Positions 49,502 to 59,233 are shown, numbered from the stretch's first letter. The stretch: DNA of 64,000 nt from an uncultured Paracoccaceae bacterium (GCA_951812305.1 CATOSB010000011.1:62001-126000); one strand, 5' to 3'. Made by a program: numbers and translations. Notes: a model not told the origin generated them from the letters alone.

Positions 49502-50833
49502 CTACAACTCCCGGCCCGCACGCCATTCGCCCCACCTGATCCGCGCGTTTGCCGCAATGCTCAGAAACGGCACACGCGGCAGCGCCTTGGGTGCGTCCGC
49601 GGCAAGCGCCCGTTCCAACGTAGGCGATGAAACACCCAACGCCAGATCGACGGCCAGCATTCCCGCCAAGGTGCCTTTCACGGTCCCCAACCCATTCTGA
49701 CAACAGGCAGAATACAGCCCGTCTTCCAACTCTCCGACAACCTGCACGTCATTGCGGCTCAGACACAGCCGTCCACCCCAGCGGTATTCCATGCCGACCC
49801 CGGCCAGCATCGGAAACCGCACCTGAAACGCCCGGTCATGGTCACGCGCCACGCTTTCAATACGCCGCGCATCAACCTCCATCGCCGGATCGTAGGTAAA
49901 GCGATTGCGCACGACAATCCGGTCACCGCCGATACCTGAAACACGCCTGACCGTTGTTCCCATTGGGTCGGCAGGCAGTACACCCCAGTCCGGCTGACCG
50001 CCCAGCCGCGCCACCTCATCCGGGTTCAAAGCGCGGGTCATCGAGCCATAGGTGAACACATGCATCAGCCGCCCGCGTGCAAATCCGAAACTGTTCAGAT
50101 GCCCGTTCACAGCCAGAATGACCCGGGGCGCCGACACCGTCCCCTTGGGTGTCTCCGCCATCCAATCGCCGCGACGTTCCAGCGAAATCACCGGGCTGTT
50201 TTCGTAAATCGTAGTGCCCCTCGCGCGCAAACCGTCCGCTGCGCCACGAACAAACATCGCCGGCTGGATTATCGCCGCGCCCGGTGTGAAAAGACCGCCC
50301 TCATAATATTCGGCCCCCGTCAGATTGCGCATCGCAGTAAAGTCGAGCCATTCATGCGCCTCGCCCATCGCCGAAAGATGCCGCGCGTAGTCCCGGTTAT
50401 GGACGTGCCCACGCTCTCCCGCCGCCGCGTTTATCTTGCCGCTCTGCCTGAAGGCTTCCTTCGGTAATTCGAACGCCGCCGCCATCTCCGCAGCAAAGGC
50501 AATCGCCAACCGGTTATCCTCGGTCTGTGCCACATCCTTATCCAGCGCGCCCTCATAGGACTCCGAGGCCAGATCATGCGGCAGATCGATCATGAACCCC
50601 GAATTGCGCCCGGCGGGTCCTTCGGCGATGCGTGTGGCTTCCAGCACCACGATCCTGTCTCCGGGTCGCGCCAGCGATAGCCGCCGCGCCGCCGCCAACC
50701 CGGCAAAGCCAGCCCCGATGATCAGCCAATCCGCCGTTTCGGAGCCTGCCAACTCCACGGCTTGCGAGGCCTCCGGCAACAGGCAGTTCCACCCGGCCGG
50801 TCCCGGATCCTTCGGCAATCTCGAAACCTTCAT
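49502..50833 (-). CDS. FAD-dependent amine/amino-acid oxidoreductase (DAO family)
   Basis: ADWLIIGAGFAGLAAARRLSLARPGDRIVVLEA; SACCQNGLGTVKGTLAGMLAVDLALG. Confidence 0.9.
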   Translation of the reverse strand: MKVSRLPKDPGPAGWNCLLPEASQAVELAGSETADWLIIGAGFAGLAAARRLSLARPGDRIVVLEATRIAEGPAGRNSGFMIDLPHDLASESYEGALDKDVAQTEDNRLAIAFAAEMAAAFELPKEAFRQSGKINAAAGERGHVHNRDYARHLSAMGEAHEWLDFTAMRNLTGAEYYEGGLFTPGAAIIQPAMFVRGAADGLRARGTTIYENSPVISLERRGDWMAETPKGTVSAPRVILAVNGHLNSFGFARGRLMHVFTYGSMTRALNPDEVARLGGQPDWGVLPADPMGTTVRRVSGIGGDRIVVRNRFTYDPAMEVDARRIESVARDHDRAFQVRFPMLAGVGMEYRWGGRLCLSRNDVQVVGELEDGLYSACCQNGLGTVKGTLAGMLAVDLALGVSSPTLERALAADAPKALPRVPFLSIAANARIRWGEWRAGREL

Positions 50834-51561
50834 GGCAGGCTCAACTGCGCCATCCGTCCGCCATCGATGGTCCAGACCTGCCCGGTCACGAAAGCCGCCT
50901 CATCCGACAGCAACCAACAGATCAGCTTTGCGACATCCCCGGGCGTGCCGGTGCGGCGAACCGGATGAATGCCCGACAGCCCCTTGCGAAACGCTGCCGG
51001 ATTGGGCATCGATTCAATAAAATCTTCGTTCAGCGGCGTATCAATCCACCCCGGCGCAACTGCGTTACAGCGCACGCCATCACTTCCATGATCCACCGCC
51101 ACCGCTCTTGTCAGGCCATGCAGCCCTGCCTTCGACGCGCCATAAGCCGGGTGGCTCGGATTGTTGCCGAGCCCCTCGATGCTGCCGACATTCACAATCG
51201 CGCCTTTCGCATCCCGCAGATGCGGCATGGCATGGCGCATCAGCAGGAATGGTGCCGTCAGGTTCACTGCGATTTGCGCGTGCCAGTCCTCGACCGGAGA
51301 CGCATCCACCGTCCCCTCGCGCATCATACCCGCGTTATTCACCAGTAAATCGAGCCCGCCCGCACGATGAACCACCTCTGCAACGATCTTCTCCGGCGCG
51401 TCCGGGTCAAGCAGATCGGCATGGATATCCTCAAACTCAGACGCGCCGCGTTGGGCCGCAAAGACGCGCGCATCACAGTCCTGCAACAGTTGCGCCGTCG
51501 CCGCACCAATCCCGGAACCTGCGCCGGTGACCAGCGCGACTTTCCCTGCAAATCTGCTCAT
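50830..51561 (-). CDS. SDR family oxidoreductase
   Basis: ALVTGAGSGIGAATAQLL; YGASKAGLHGLTRA. Confidence 0.92.
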   Translation of the reverse strand: MSRFAGKVALVTGAGSGIGAATAQLLQDCDARVFAAQRGASEFEDIHADLLDPDAPEKIVAEVVHRAGGLDLLVNNAGMMREGTVDASPVEDWHAQIAVNLTAPFLLMRHAMPHLRDAKGAIVNVGSIEGLGNNPSHPAYGASKAGLHGLTRAVAVDHGSDGVRCNAVAPGWIDTPLNEDFIESMPNPAAFRKGLSGIHPVRRTGTPGDVAKLICWLLSDEAAFVTGQVWTIDGGRMAQLSLP

Positions 51562-52271
51562 CCCACCGGCTTTCCGCCATTGACCTCGACCAAGGCACCA
51601 CACATGTAGCGTGCCTGATCGGACGCCAGAAAGGCCACGACATCCGCGATGTCCTCCGGTTCCGCAACCCGGCCAATTGGTACCGAGGCGTTCAGCTCTT
51701 CAATCCCCGCATCCGCATTCAGCCCGCGAATCGCGAATCCGGTGCGGATCATGGGCGTGTTGACCTCATTGGGACAAACTGCGTTCACGCGGATCCCCTG
51801 ATGCGCGTGGTCCCGGCCCAGACATTGCGTCAGCGAGGCCACCGCCGCCTTGGACATCACGTAAAGCGGATGATCCGGCCCCGGATGCACGCCCCAGCAG
51901 GATGCCGTGTTGACGATCGCACCGCCACCCTGCGCATCCATGATTGGTATCGCGGCGCGGCAAATGCGAAACGGGGCTTCAACATTAATCGCCATCGTGC
52001 GCGCGAAATCATCATCAGTGGTTTCCGTGATCTTACCCCGCGTGATGATGCCCGCGTTGTTGCACAGCACGTCCAGCCCGCCGAGCCGTTCCATTGCCAG
52101 CCTTGGCAGGCTGTCGCAGAACGTCTGGTCCGTCAGATCGCCGTCCAGATCGCTGTCCCGCCGATCCGATCCCAGCACGGCGGCCCCCTCTGCACGAAAC
52201 CGCGCCAAAATCGCCTGACCGATCCCGCCGCCCGCGCCGGTCACCAGCACGCGTTTACCGTCAAATCTCAT
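51558..52271 (-). CDS. SDR family oxidoreductase
   Basis: VLVTGAGGGIGQAILARF; YVMSKAAVASLTQCLGRDHA. Confidence 0.92.
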   Translation of the reverse strand: MRFDGKRVLVTGAGGGIGQAILARFRAEGAAVLGSDRRDSDLDGDLTDQTFCDSLPRLAMERLGGLDVLCNNAGIITRGKITETTDDDFARTMAINVEAPFRICRAAIPIMDAQGGGAIVNTASCWGVHPGPDHPLYVMSKAAVASLTQCLGRDHAHQGIRVNAVCPNEVNTPMIRTGFAIRGLNADAGIEELNASVPIGRVAEPEDIADVVAFLASDQARYMCGALVEVNGGKPVG

Positions 52272-52317
52272 CTGATTAACACCCGTATCCATTGCGCTGC
52301 GCCCTCCAGAGCCCTGG

Positions 52318-53085
52318 TCAAATGCACCGCCCGGCGTCTACAGGCATCGCGCACCCTGTCATCACCGCCGCCTCTTTTGGCGACGACAAATAAACCGCTG
52401 CTGCACCGACGTCCTCTGGCGTGATCAATCGACCCAAGGGCAATGCCTCGGCGAATTTCATATCCGTGGCTTCATCGCGTTTTCCGCCCGCGAACTCTTG
52501 CAGCATCGCCGTGTCCCCAACAGCCGGAAACAAGCCGTTGACGCGAATGCGTTCTGGCGCAAGCTCCAAGGCAAGGGACTTCATCAAATATCCTGCCGCC
52601 GATTTCGCCATGCCATATCCGTACAGTCCCGGACGCGGGACCAACGCGATGCCAGACACGGTAATCAAGATCGACGCACCCTCGCCGTGACGGCGAAGCG
52701 CCGGCAGTGCGGCCTGACAAGACAGATACGGACCCAAGGCATTAATCTTGAATTGATGTTCGATCAGGGCTTCGTCGGTTTTCGAAAAGTCCCCGGGTCG
52801 CTGGCCAATACCGGCATTGGCCACAAGAACAGATAGTCCACTCATGCGCTCCTCTGCCTCTGCAACTGCTGCCTTAAGGCTACTTGCATCGCCGACATCA
52901 ACGCTCACGGCATATGCTTCACAGCCCTGTGCTGCCAACTCGTCCGCAACTTTCCGCACGCCATCGACATTAAGGTCCGCCAATACAATCGATGCGCCCT
53001 CGCTCGCAAATGCCCGCGCGATACCGGCCCCGAACCCGGACGCCGCCCCGGTGATCAATGCGTGTTGTCCTTTCAGTCGATCCAT
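52318..53085 (-). CDS. SDR family oxidoreductase
   Basis: ALITGAASGFGAGIARAFA; YGYGMAKSAAGYLMKSLALEL. Confidence 0.92.
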   Translation of the reverse strand: MDRLKGQHALITGAASGFGAGIARAFASEGASIVLADLNVDGVRKVADELAAQGCEAYAVSVDVGDASSLKAAVAEAEERMSGLSVLVANAGIGQRPGDFSKTDEALIEHQFKINALGPYLSCQAALPALRRHGEGASILITVSGIALVPRPGLYGYGMAKSAAGYLMKSLALELAPERIRVNGLFPAVGDTAMLQEFAGGKRDEATDMKFAEALPLGRLITPEDVGAAAVYLSSPKEAAVMTGCAMPVDAGRCI

Positions 53086-53101
53086 CTGCAGATTCCGGCT
53101 T

Positions 53102-54652
53102 CTAGTGGTCTTGGTTCAGCGCGTCCGCCGCCGGGATCTCCCGCTCCCGACGCGCGATGTAGTCTCTCAGCGCTTCGTCAATCCCGGGGTCCAGTTTCGG
53201 CTCCTCGTAATCCGCCAACAGTGCTTTGGCATAGGCCAACGCCCGCTCCGGTGTCTCAACCGACCCTTCCGCCATCCATTGCTCGATCGAATTGTTGTCA
53301 AACAGTTCCGGCATGAAAAACGCGGATTGGAAATTCTCCAACGTGTGCGGGTGACCAAGGTAATGCCCACCGGGGCCGATGTCGCTAACCGCCGCCAACG
53401 CCTCGTCAAAGTCATCCCACTTGACCCCCTCCGCCATGCGATAGGCCATCGCCATCTGCTCTGCATCGACGACAAATTTCGCTAAAGAGCAGGTCATCGC
53501 TGCCTCCATCCACCCGGCCATATGCCAGACGTAATTAGCCCCGCTCAACAACACTGACATCATGGTCGTGGCGCTTTCGTATCCGGCCTGGGCGTCAAAT
53601 GTCTTGGCACCGGACGTCATCGTGGATGTCCGCCAGGGAACCCCGTAATGCCGTGCCATCTGACCGGTCATGAAGTTCAACAGGCTGATCTCTGGCGTGC
53701 CCGCCATCGGCGCGCCCGATTTCATCGAAATCGTCGCCAGAAAATGCCCATAAATCGCCGGTGCGCCCTTGTTCACGACCTGCGTATAGGCCAGCGCCGA
53801 CAACGCCTCTGCATTTAGTTGTGCCATCGTGGCGGCTGTTGAAGCTGGCGTATTCGCGCCGCCGAGCACAAAGGGAGAGCACAGAACCGGCTGGTTCCGT
53901 TTGGCAAAGGCGCGCATCGCGCCCAGCATGGTTTCGTCCCAAACCAGCGGCGAGTTTCCGTTGCAATTGCCGGTAACTACGGGATGCGTGTCGATATAGC
54001 CCTCACCAAACAGGATATCGCACATCGCCATTACATCTTCGGCGTTCTTGCCACTGGTCGTCATGCCCATGAACGTCTTGTCGGAATGTTTCATCGACGA
54101 ATAGGTGATGCGCAGATGCCGCTGGCTGATCGGGTGGTCGTATGGTTCGACGATGTGATGCGCCGAGGAATGGATCGCTGGCAGCATGTGGGAAAGTTTG
54201 TGTACCGTCGCCAGATCATCGAGCGTCGGGTTGCGCCGCACGTCGTCCAGCCCGCGAACGAACGGCGCCCCGGTCATCGGCACGAAGATTGAATGGTCTC
54301 GCCCGAACGGCAAGTTATTCGCCGGGTTGCGCGCATGATATGTGAAGGTCTCCGGGATCGACGCGATCAGTTCCTTGGCGTGGTGGCGGTCCAGATAGAC
54401 TGTCTCATCCACTACCTTCGCACCCGTCTTGCGCCAATCCTCCAGCGCAATGTCATCGCGAAACACGACGCCGACATTTTCCAGAATGTGCATCGATGCC
54501 GCATCGATCCGTTCAATCTGCTCCTGCGTCAGTGGCTCGGTCAATGGCAGCTGCCGCTTCAGCGCTGGCAACATAGTGAAATCGCGCGCCTGTCGCACTT
54601 CCTGACGCGCGCGCCGCCCGCGGCGCACGGTGCCAACCGCGTCGACGCTCAT
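53102..54652 (-). CDS. Trimethylamine methyltransferase (MttB) superfamily protein, without in-frame TAG
   Basis: 516 aa; ENVGVVFRDDIALEDWRKTGAKV, HMAGWMEAAMTCSLAKFVVDAEQM, GPGGHYLGHPHTLENF; uninterrupted frame. Confidence 0.9.
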   Translation of the reverse strand: MSVDAVGTVRRGRRARQEVRQARDFTMLPALKRQLPLTEPLTQEQIERIDAASMHILENVGVVFRDDIALEDWRKTGAKVVDETVYLDRHHAKELIASIPETFTYHARNPANNLPFGRDHSIFVPMTGAPFVRGLDDVRRNPTLDDLATVHKLSHMLPAIHSSAHHIVEPYDHPISQRHLRITYSSMKHSDKTFMGMTTSGKNAEDVMAMCDILFGEGYIDTHPVVTGNCNGNSPLVWDETMLGAMRAFAKRNQPVLCSPFVLGGANTPASTAATMAQLNAEALSALAYTQVVNKGAPAIYGHFLATISMKSGAPMAGTPEISLLNFMTGQMARHYGVPWRTSTMTSGAKTFDAQAGYESATTMMSVLLSGANYVWHMAGWMEAAMTCSLAKFVVDAEQMAMAYRMAEGVKWDDFDEALAAVSDIGPGGHYLGHPHTLENFQSAFFMPELFDNNSIEQWMAEGSVETPERALAYAKALLADYEEPKLDPGIDEALRDYIARREREIPAADALNQDH

Positions 54653-54666
54653 GGCAATCTTTCTTC

Positions 54667-54732
54667 CCGGTTTGCGGCGCAAACCGGATCGCACCCGACC
54701 CGCCCCCAAGGGTGGGGGCGATGCCCCCACCC
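54667..54732. repeat. Two consecutive hairpins upstream of the MttB-family gene
   Basis: CCGGTTTGC ggc GCAAACCGG (54667-54687) and GGGTGGGGGC gat GCCCCCACCC (54710-54732). Confidence 0.8.
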
Positions 54733-54770
54733 TCGGGACGGGCGCGATCCTCTGTTACTCAATGCTCGGC

Positions 54771-56222
54771 TCATCCAACATTGTCCCCATCCCGCGGATC
54801 ACTCAAATCCACCCAAATCGTCTTGATCTCGGTATACTGGTCATGGGCCTGCAACCCGTTGTCGCGGCCGCCGAACCCGGATTGCTTGAACCCGCCAAAC
54901 GGCGTCGAGATATCGCCTTCGCCATAACAGTTCACCGTCACCGTCCCCGCCTTGATCGCCCTTGCCGCACGCAGGGCCGAGCGGTTGCTGGCGGTGAACA
55001 CAGATGCTGTCAGACCATAATCCGTCTCATTTGCAACCTCGATCACCGACAGGATCGGCCCGAAAATCTCTTCCGTCGCCAGCTTGTCGCCGCGTTTCAC
55101 CTCATAAACCTTTGGCGTCACATAGGGCCCATCGGGCGCATCACCCTTCTTCAGATACCCGGCAACCTTCCTGCAATGCTCGGCGTCGATCAGCGCGCCG
55201 AGATGGTTCGCGGGATCCAGCGGATCGCCCGCTTTCCAATCCCGCATCCGCGCCTCGATCCGCTCCAAAAGCGGCGCCTTCACTGCCTTGTGGACGATCA
55301 GCCGCGACGTCGCCGAACAGTTCTCTCCCATGTTCCAGAACGCCGCGTTCACGACATGCTCAGCCACATGGTCAAGATTCTCGGCATCCTCAAGAACCAC
55401 CGCCGGGTTCTTGCCACCGCATTCCAGCACGACCTTTTTCAGGTTGCTGTCGGCGGCATATCGCAGAAACCGTCGCCCGGTGTCGGTGGAGCCGGTGAAG
55501 CTGACCATATCGACGCCCATATGCCGCCCCAGTGGTTCTCCCACCGACGGCCCGTCGCCCGGCAGAACTTGCAACACACCCCGCGGCACGCCCGCCATAT
55601 GCGCCAGTTCCGCGATGCGCAGCGCGGTCATCGAGGTCTGCTCTGCTGGCTTCACAATCACAGAATTGCCTGCGGCGAGCGCCGGCCCAATCTTCCACGC
55701 CAGCATCAACAGCGGAAAGTTCCATGGCAGGATCGCGGCCACAACGCCAACCGGCTCGCGCACGATCATCGAAATTGCATCGTCACCTGTTGGCCCCGTC
55801 TGGTCATAGATCTTGTCCACCGCCTCAGCGTGCCATTTGATCGTATGGATCGCCTCGGGCACGTCGATCTCTTCGCAATCGCGGATCGGCTTGCCACTCT
55901 CCAGACACTCCATCACCGCCAGTTCCCGCCGCCGCCGCGTGATGAACTTACACAGCTTGATCAGCACATCCTTGCGCTCTGACGGATGCGCCTTGGCCCA
56001 ATGCCCCTGCTCAAACGCCTCCCGCGCCTTAATGACGGCAAGGTCCACATCCTCGGAAGACGCACAACGGATCGTTGTCAAAACCTCCCCTGTCGCCGGG
56101 TTCAAAGTATCCATTTCGGTGCCACTTCCGGGCCGGAACTTGCCATCAATGTAAGGCGTCGCGGGCAGGTCCAGATCGGCGGCAATCGCCTTATACTCGC
56201 TGTGGGTCAGCAGATCGGTCAT
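54771..56222 (-). CDS. Aldehyde dehydrogenase family protein
   Basis: FTGSTDTGRRFLRYAAD; LECGGKNPAVVLEDAENLD; NMGENCSATSRLIV. Confidence 0.94.
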   Translation of the reverse strand: MTDLLTHSEYKAIAADLDLPATPYIDGKFRPGSGTEMDTLNPATGEVLTTIRCASSEDVDLAVIKAREAFEQGHWAKAHPSERKDVLIKLCKFITRRRRELAVMECLESGKPIRDCEEIDVPEAIHTIKWHAEAVDKIYDQTGPTGDDAISMIVREPVGVVAAILPWNFPLLMLAWKIGPALAAGNSVIVKPAEQTSMTALRIAELAHMAGVPRGVLQVLPGDGPSVGEPLGRHMGVDMVSFTGSTDTGRRFLRYAADSNLKKVVLECGGKNPAVVLEDAENLDHVAEHVVNAAFWNMGENCSATSRLIVHKAVKAPLLERIEARMRDWKAGDPLDPANHLGALIDAEHCRKVAGYLKKGDAPDGPYVTPKVYEVKRGDKLATEEIFGPILSVIEVANETDYGLTASVFTASNRSALRAARAIKAGTVTVNCYGEGDISTPFGGFKQSGFGGRDNGLQAHDQYTEIKTIWVDLSDPRDGDNVG

Positions 56223-56316
56223 AGTTCTGTCCTTCCGCAGTCCCGGACCTGATCCGGGACCTCTTGGCCTGTGATGAGGCCCCGGATCGGTGTCCGGGGC
56301 TGCGTTGCACTCAACT

Positions 56317-57225
56317 TCATGCCCCGCCCTCCTCAATTGCCGCAATCGTTGTGTTCATCGTGCGGATCACGTCTTCCAATTCACGCCGCGCGTCCTTGTT
56401 CAAGGGCTGCATCGGGCGCCGCGGTGGCCCCGCATTGATTCCACGCATCGTCAGCCCATGCTTGATGCACTGCACAAATGCCCCGCCCTGCTCCAGCACC
56501 CGCATCAACGGCAACATCGCCGACATGATCGCGCGGCCTTTGGTAAAGTCACCCTCCAGGGCACAGGCGCGGTAGAGCGCGATATGCGCCTCAGGCGCAA
56601 AATTCGACCCGGCGCAAACCCAAGACCGCGCACCCCAGGCGAAGAATTCCAGCGCCTGATCATCCATCCCGCAAGACAGCTCGATATGCGGATAGTCCCG
56701 CGCCAGCATATGCAGCCGGTTGGGGTCGCCGGAACTCTCCTTGATCGCCCGGAAATTGGGCGAGCGCCCCAGCCGGTCGAGGCACTCCTCGTCCATATTC
56801 ACAGACATCCGTCCCGGATAGTTATAAAGGATCACCGGCAGGTTCGCCGCCCGGTCAATCGCCAGCGCATGAAGCGCGATTTCCCGCCCCGTCGGATAAG
56901 TATAGGGCGGCGTCGCGATCAAAATTGCATCCGCCCCCGCCTTCACCGCCTCGCGCGCATACATCACCGAATCCTCGGTCCGCATCGCGCCAGTGCCCAC
57001 GATCATCGGCACGCGCCCACCGATCAGATCCCGCATCCGCGGCATCATCTCGATGCGTTCCTCGGGCGTCTGTGCGTAATATTCGCCGGTCGTTCCGGCG
57101 ACGATAATCCCATGCACGCCTGCACCGATCAGAAACTCCACCGTCTGCGCCAATGCTTCCTCGTTGATCGAGAAATCGTCGTGAAACGGTGTGACGACCG
57201 GCGTCAGGATGCCTTCAAACTGCAA
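56317..57225 (-). CDS. Dihydrodipicolinate synthase family protein
   Basis: GILTPVVTPFHDDFSINEEAL; IIVAGTTGEYYAQTPEER; VILYNYPGRMSVNM; FRAIKESSGD. Confidence 0.93.
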   Translation of the reverse strand: MQFEGILTPVVTPFHDDFSINEEALAQTVEFLIGAGVHGIIVAGTTGEYYAQTPEERIEMMPRMRDLIGGRVPMIVGTGAMRTEDSVMYAREAVKAGADAILIATPPYTYPTGREIALHALAIDRAANLPVILYNYPGRMSVNMDEECLDRLGRSPNFRAIKESSGDPNRLHMLARDYPHIELSCGMDDQALEFFAWGARSWVCAGSNFAPEAHIALYRACALEGDFTKGRAIMSAMLPLMRVLEQGGAFVQCIKHGLTMRGINAGPPRRPMQPLNKDARRELEDVIRTMNTTIAAIEEGGA

Positions 57226-57913
57226 CGCTTTGTTCCTTCAATTCTGATACCTCCAAAGGCAGTGGATCGGGCGAAACGAACCGCTCCATCCGGTCCCGGC
57301 TCAGATCCCAATGCTGCAATGTCAGATCGACAACTGCCTTTGGTTCCTGCGCTTCAATCGCGGAAATCATTTCGTCGTGCTGCCCCGCGGCTTTCTTCAC
57401 CAAAACCGCCTCCGCATCTGATGCCGGGCAATAAAACGTCTGGCTCAGGCGGGTGTGGTCAATCAGCATCCGCTGCAGACTCGACATCAGATATGGGTTT
57501 GCCGCCATCTCACCGATCACTTCGTGAAAGCGATGGTTCATCAGAGACACCGCCTTCACATCGCGGCAGTCAATCGCATCCAGAAACGCCGCCTGCGCGG
57601 CCTTCAGTGCCGCGATTTGCCTTACTGTCCGGTTCTCCGCAGCCAGCCGCCCGATGGTTGCGTAAACGAGCGGTGCCGTCTGAAAGAAACACCGCATCAC
57701 CGGCAAGTCCATCGAGGCCACCTTGGCGCCCCGGTTCGGCGTCACCTCGACAAACCCATCGCCCGCCAGCCGCTGCAACACCTCCCGCATCGGCGTGCGT
57801 GAAATCCCGTAATGCTCCGACAGTGCCGCCTCTTCCAGATCGGCCCCGGGCCGCACATCCATCGTCAGAATGCGCATTTTCAGAGAATCAAGGGCGGCGG
57901 TTTTGCGGTCCAT
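57215..57913 (-). CDS. GntR family transcriptional regulator (FCD domain)
   Basis: LKMRILTMDVRPGADLEEAALSEHYGISRTPMREVLQRLAGDGFVEVTPNRGAKVAS. Confidence 0.94.
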   Translation of the reverse strand: MDRKTAALDSLKMRILTMDVRPGADLEEAALSEHYGISRTPMREVLQRLAGDGFVEVTPNRGAKVASMDLPVMRCFFQTAPLVYATIGRLAAENRTVRQIAALKAAQAAFLDAIDCRDVKAVSLMNHRFHEVIGEMAANPYLMSSLQRMLIDHTRLSQTFYCPASDAEAVLVKKAAGQHDEMISAIEAQEPKAVVDLTLQHWDLSRDRMERFVSPDPLPLEVSELKEQSVAV

Positions 57914-57919
57914 CCGAAA

Positions 57920-57940
57920 ATGTATACACATCGTATACAT
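57920..57940. promoter_or_regulatory. Candidate GntR operator
   Basis: ATGTATAC acatc GTATACAT, perfect 8-bp arms, 7 bp upstream of the gntR start. Confidence 0.6.
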
Positions 57941-57957
57941 ATCATCAAGCCCTTATA

Positions 57958-59122
57958 CCAAGGGTGCTTCAAAATGACTCAGCTATGGATTTTGGGTACC
58001 GCCTGAGGTGCTGAGGTGATTCAAGATTGGCAAAGGAGACCACCGATGCCAGCCAGGATACCGATGCGAGCCGATTTTACCGCCAATGATCTGCGCAAGC
58101 TTGCCGCAGAGAGTTCTGATGCCCGGCAGAGCCGACGGCTTTTGTCGCTTGCCGCTATCGCCGATGGCATGTCGCGTGGGGCTGCGGCCCGCATTGGCGG
58201 GATGGACCGGCAAACGCTCAGGGACTGGGTGCTCCGTTTCAACGCTGATGGTCCAGCGGGGCTGCTGGATCGGCAGCGAGGAGGCTCGCGATCCCGCCTT
58301 GACAATGCGCAACTGGATGAACTGGCGGCTCTTGTCGAGACCGGTCCTGATCCTGAAAAGGACGGTGTCGTCCGCTGGCGGCGGGTCGATTTGAAGAATG
58401 TGATCAAGGCGCGTTTTGGCGTCGACTATCACGAGCGCCATGTGGGGCAGATTCTGCACAATCTGGGCTTTTCCCACATCAGCGCACGCCCTCAGCACCC
58501 GGGGCAGGACGTGCAGGTCATTGAGGATTTCAAAAAAACTTCGGCGACAATCTGAAGGAGACGCTTCAGGGGGTGCCGCCGGACAAACCCGTCGAAATCT
58601 GGTTCCAGGACGAGATGCGTCTCGGTCAGAAGAACACCCGCGTCCGCCAGTGGGCACGCAAGGGCACACGGCCCCGCCAGCCCGCCGATCAGCGTTACCA
58701 AAATGCGTATCTTTTTGGCGCCATCTGCCCCGAACGCGGCACCGGCGCGGCGATCATGATGCCAGCAGCCGACACCTATGCGATGCAGCGCCACCTGGAA
58801 GAAATCAGCAAAATTGTCTCCGATGGCGCCCACGCCGTCATCCTCATGGACCAAGCCGGCTGGCACACGACATCCGCTCTGGAAATCCCGCAAAACCTGT
58901 CGCTCATGTTTCTGCCGCCCAAATCACCAGAGCTGAATCCAACCGAAAACATTTGGCAATATCTCCGCCAGACATGGCTCGCAAACCGGACGTTCGACAC
59001 ATATGACGCGATTCTCGACGCGGGGTGCGAGGCCTGGAACAACCTCATCGCAAGACCGCAAACCATCACATCCATCGCAAGCCGCAACTGGGCGAAAGTC
59101 GGTCAGATTGAATAACCCTTGG
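57958..59122 (+). mobile_element. IS630-family element
   Basis: Terminal inverted repeats CCAAGGGT...ACCCTTGG flanked by TA on both sides (57956-57957, 59123-59124); two overlapping transposase frames. Confidence 0.88.
58016..59115 (+). CDS. IS630 family transposase, two frames (58016..58555 and 58573..59115)
   Basis: HTH part then DDE part (VEIWFQDEMRLGQKNTRVRQWARKG; ILMDQAGWH; LPPKSPELNPTENIWQYLRQTWLANR). The frames join at TTCAAAAAAACTTC. Confidence 0.9.
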
Positions 59123-59146
59123 TATTAGAAACTGCGCTTCTCTTCA

Positions 59147-59199
59147 CCCTTCTTCTTGGTCGCAAATACGGCGGGGGGTCTGGGGGGCTGGCCCCCCAG
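59147..59199. repeat. Hairpin-containing dispersed intergenic repeat
   Basis: CTTCTTCTTGGTcgcAAATACGGCGGGGGG...CTGGGGGGC tg GCCCCCCAG; related to 25684-25745 (RC). Confidence 0.7.
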
Positions 59200-59233
59200 T
59201 CAGTCGGATTGCGCGAAGCGCAATTCGAAACCA

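Noticed and set aside
54630-55982. 450-aa plus-strand ORF opposite the MttB/ALDH genes (and the 574-aa ORF at 56290..58014)
   Set aside because: Antisense to well-supported genes; Arg/Pro/His-rich shadow translations typical of high-GC DNA.
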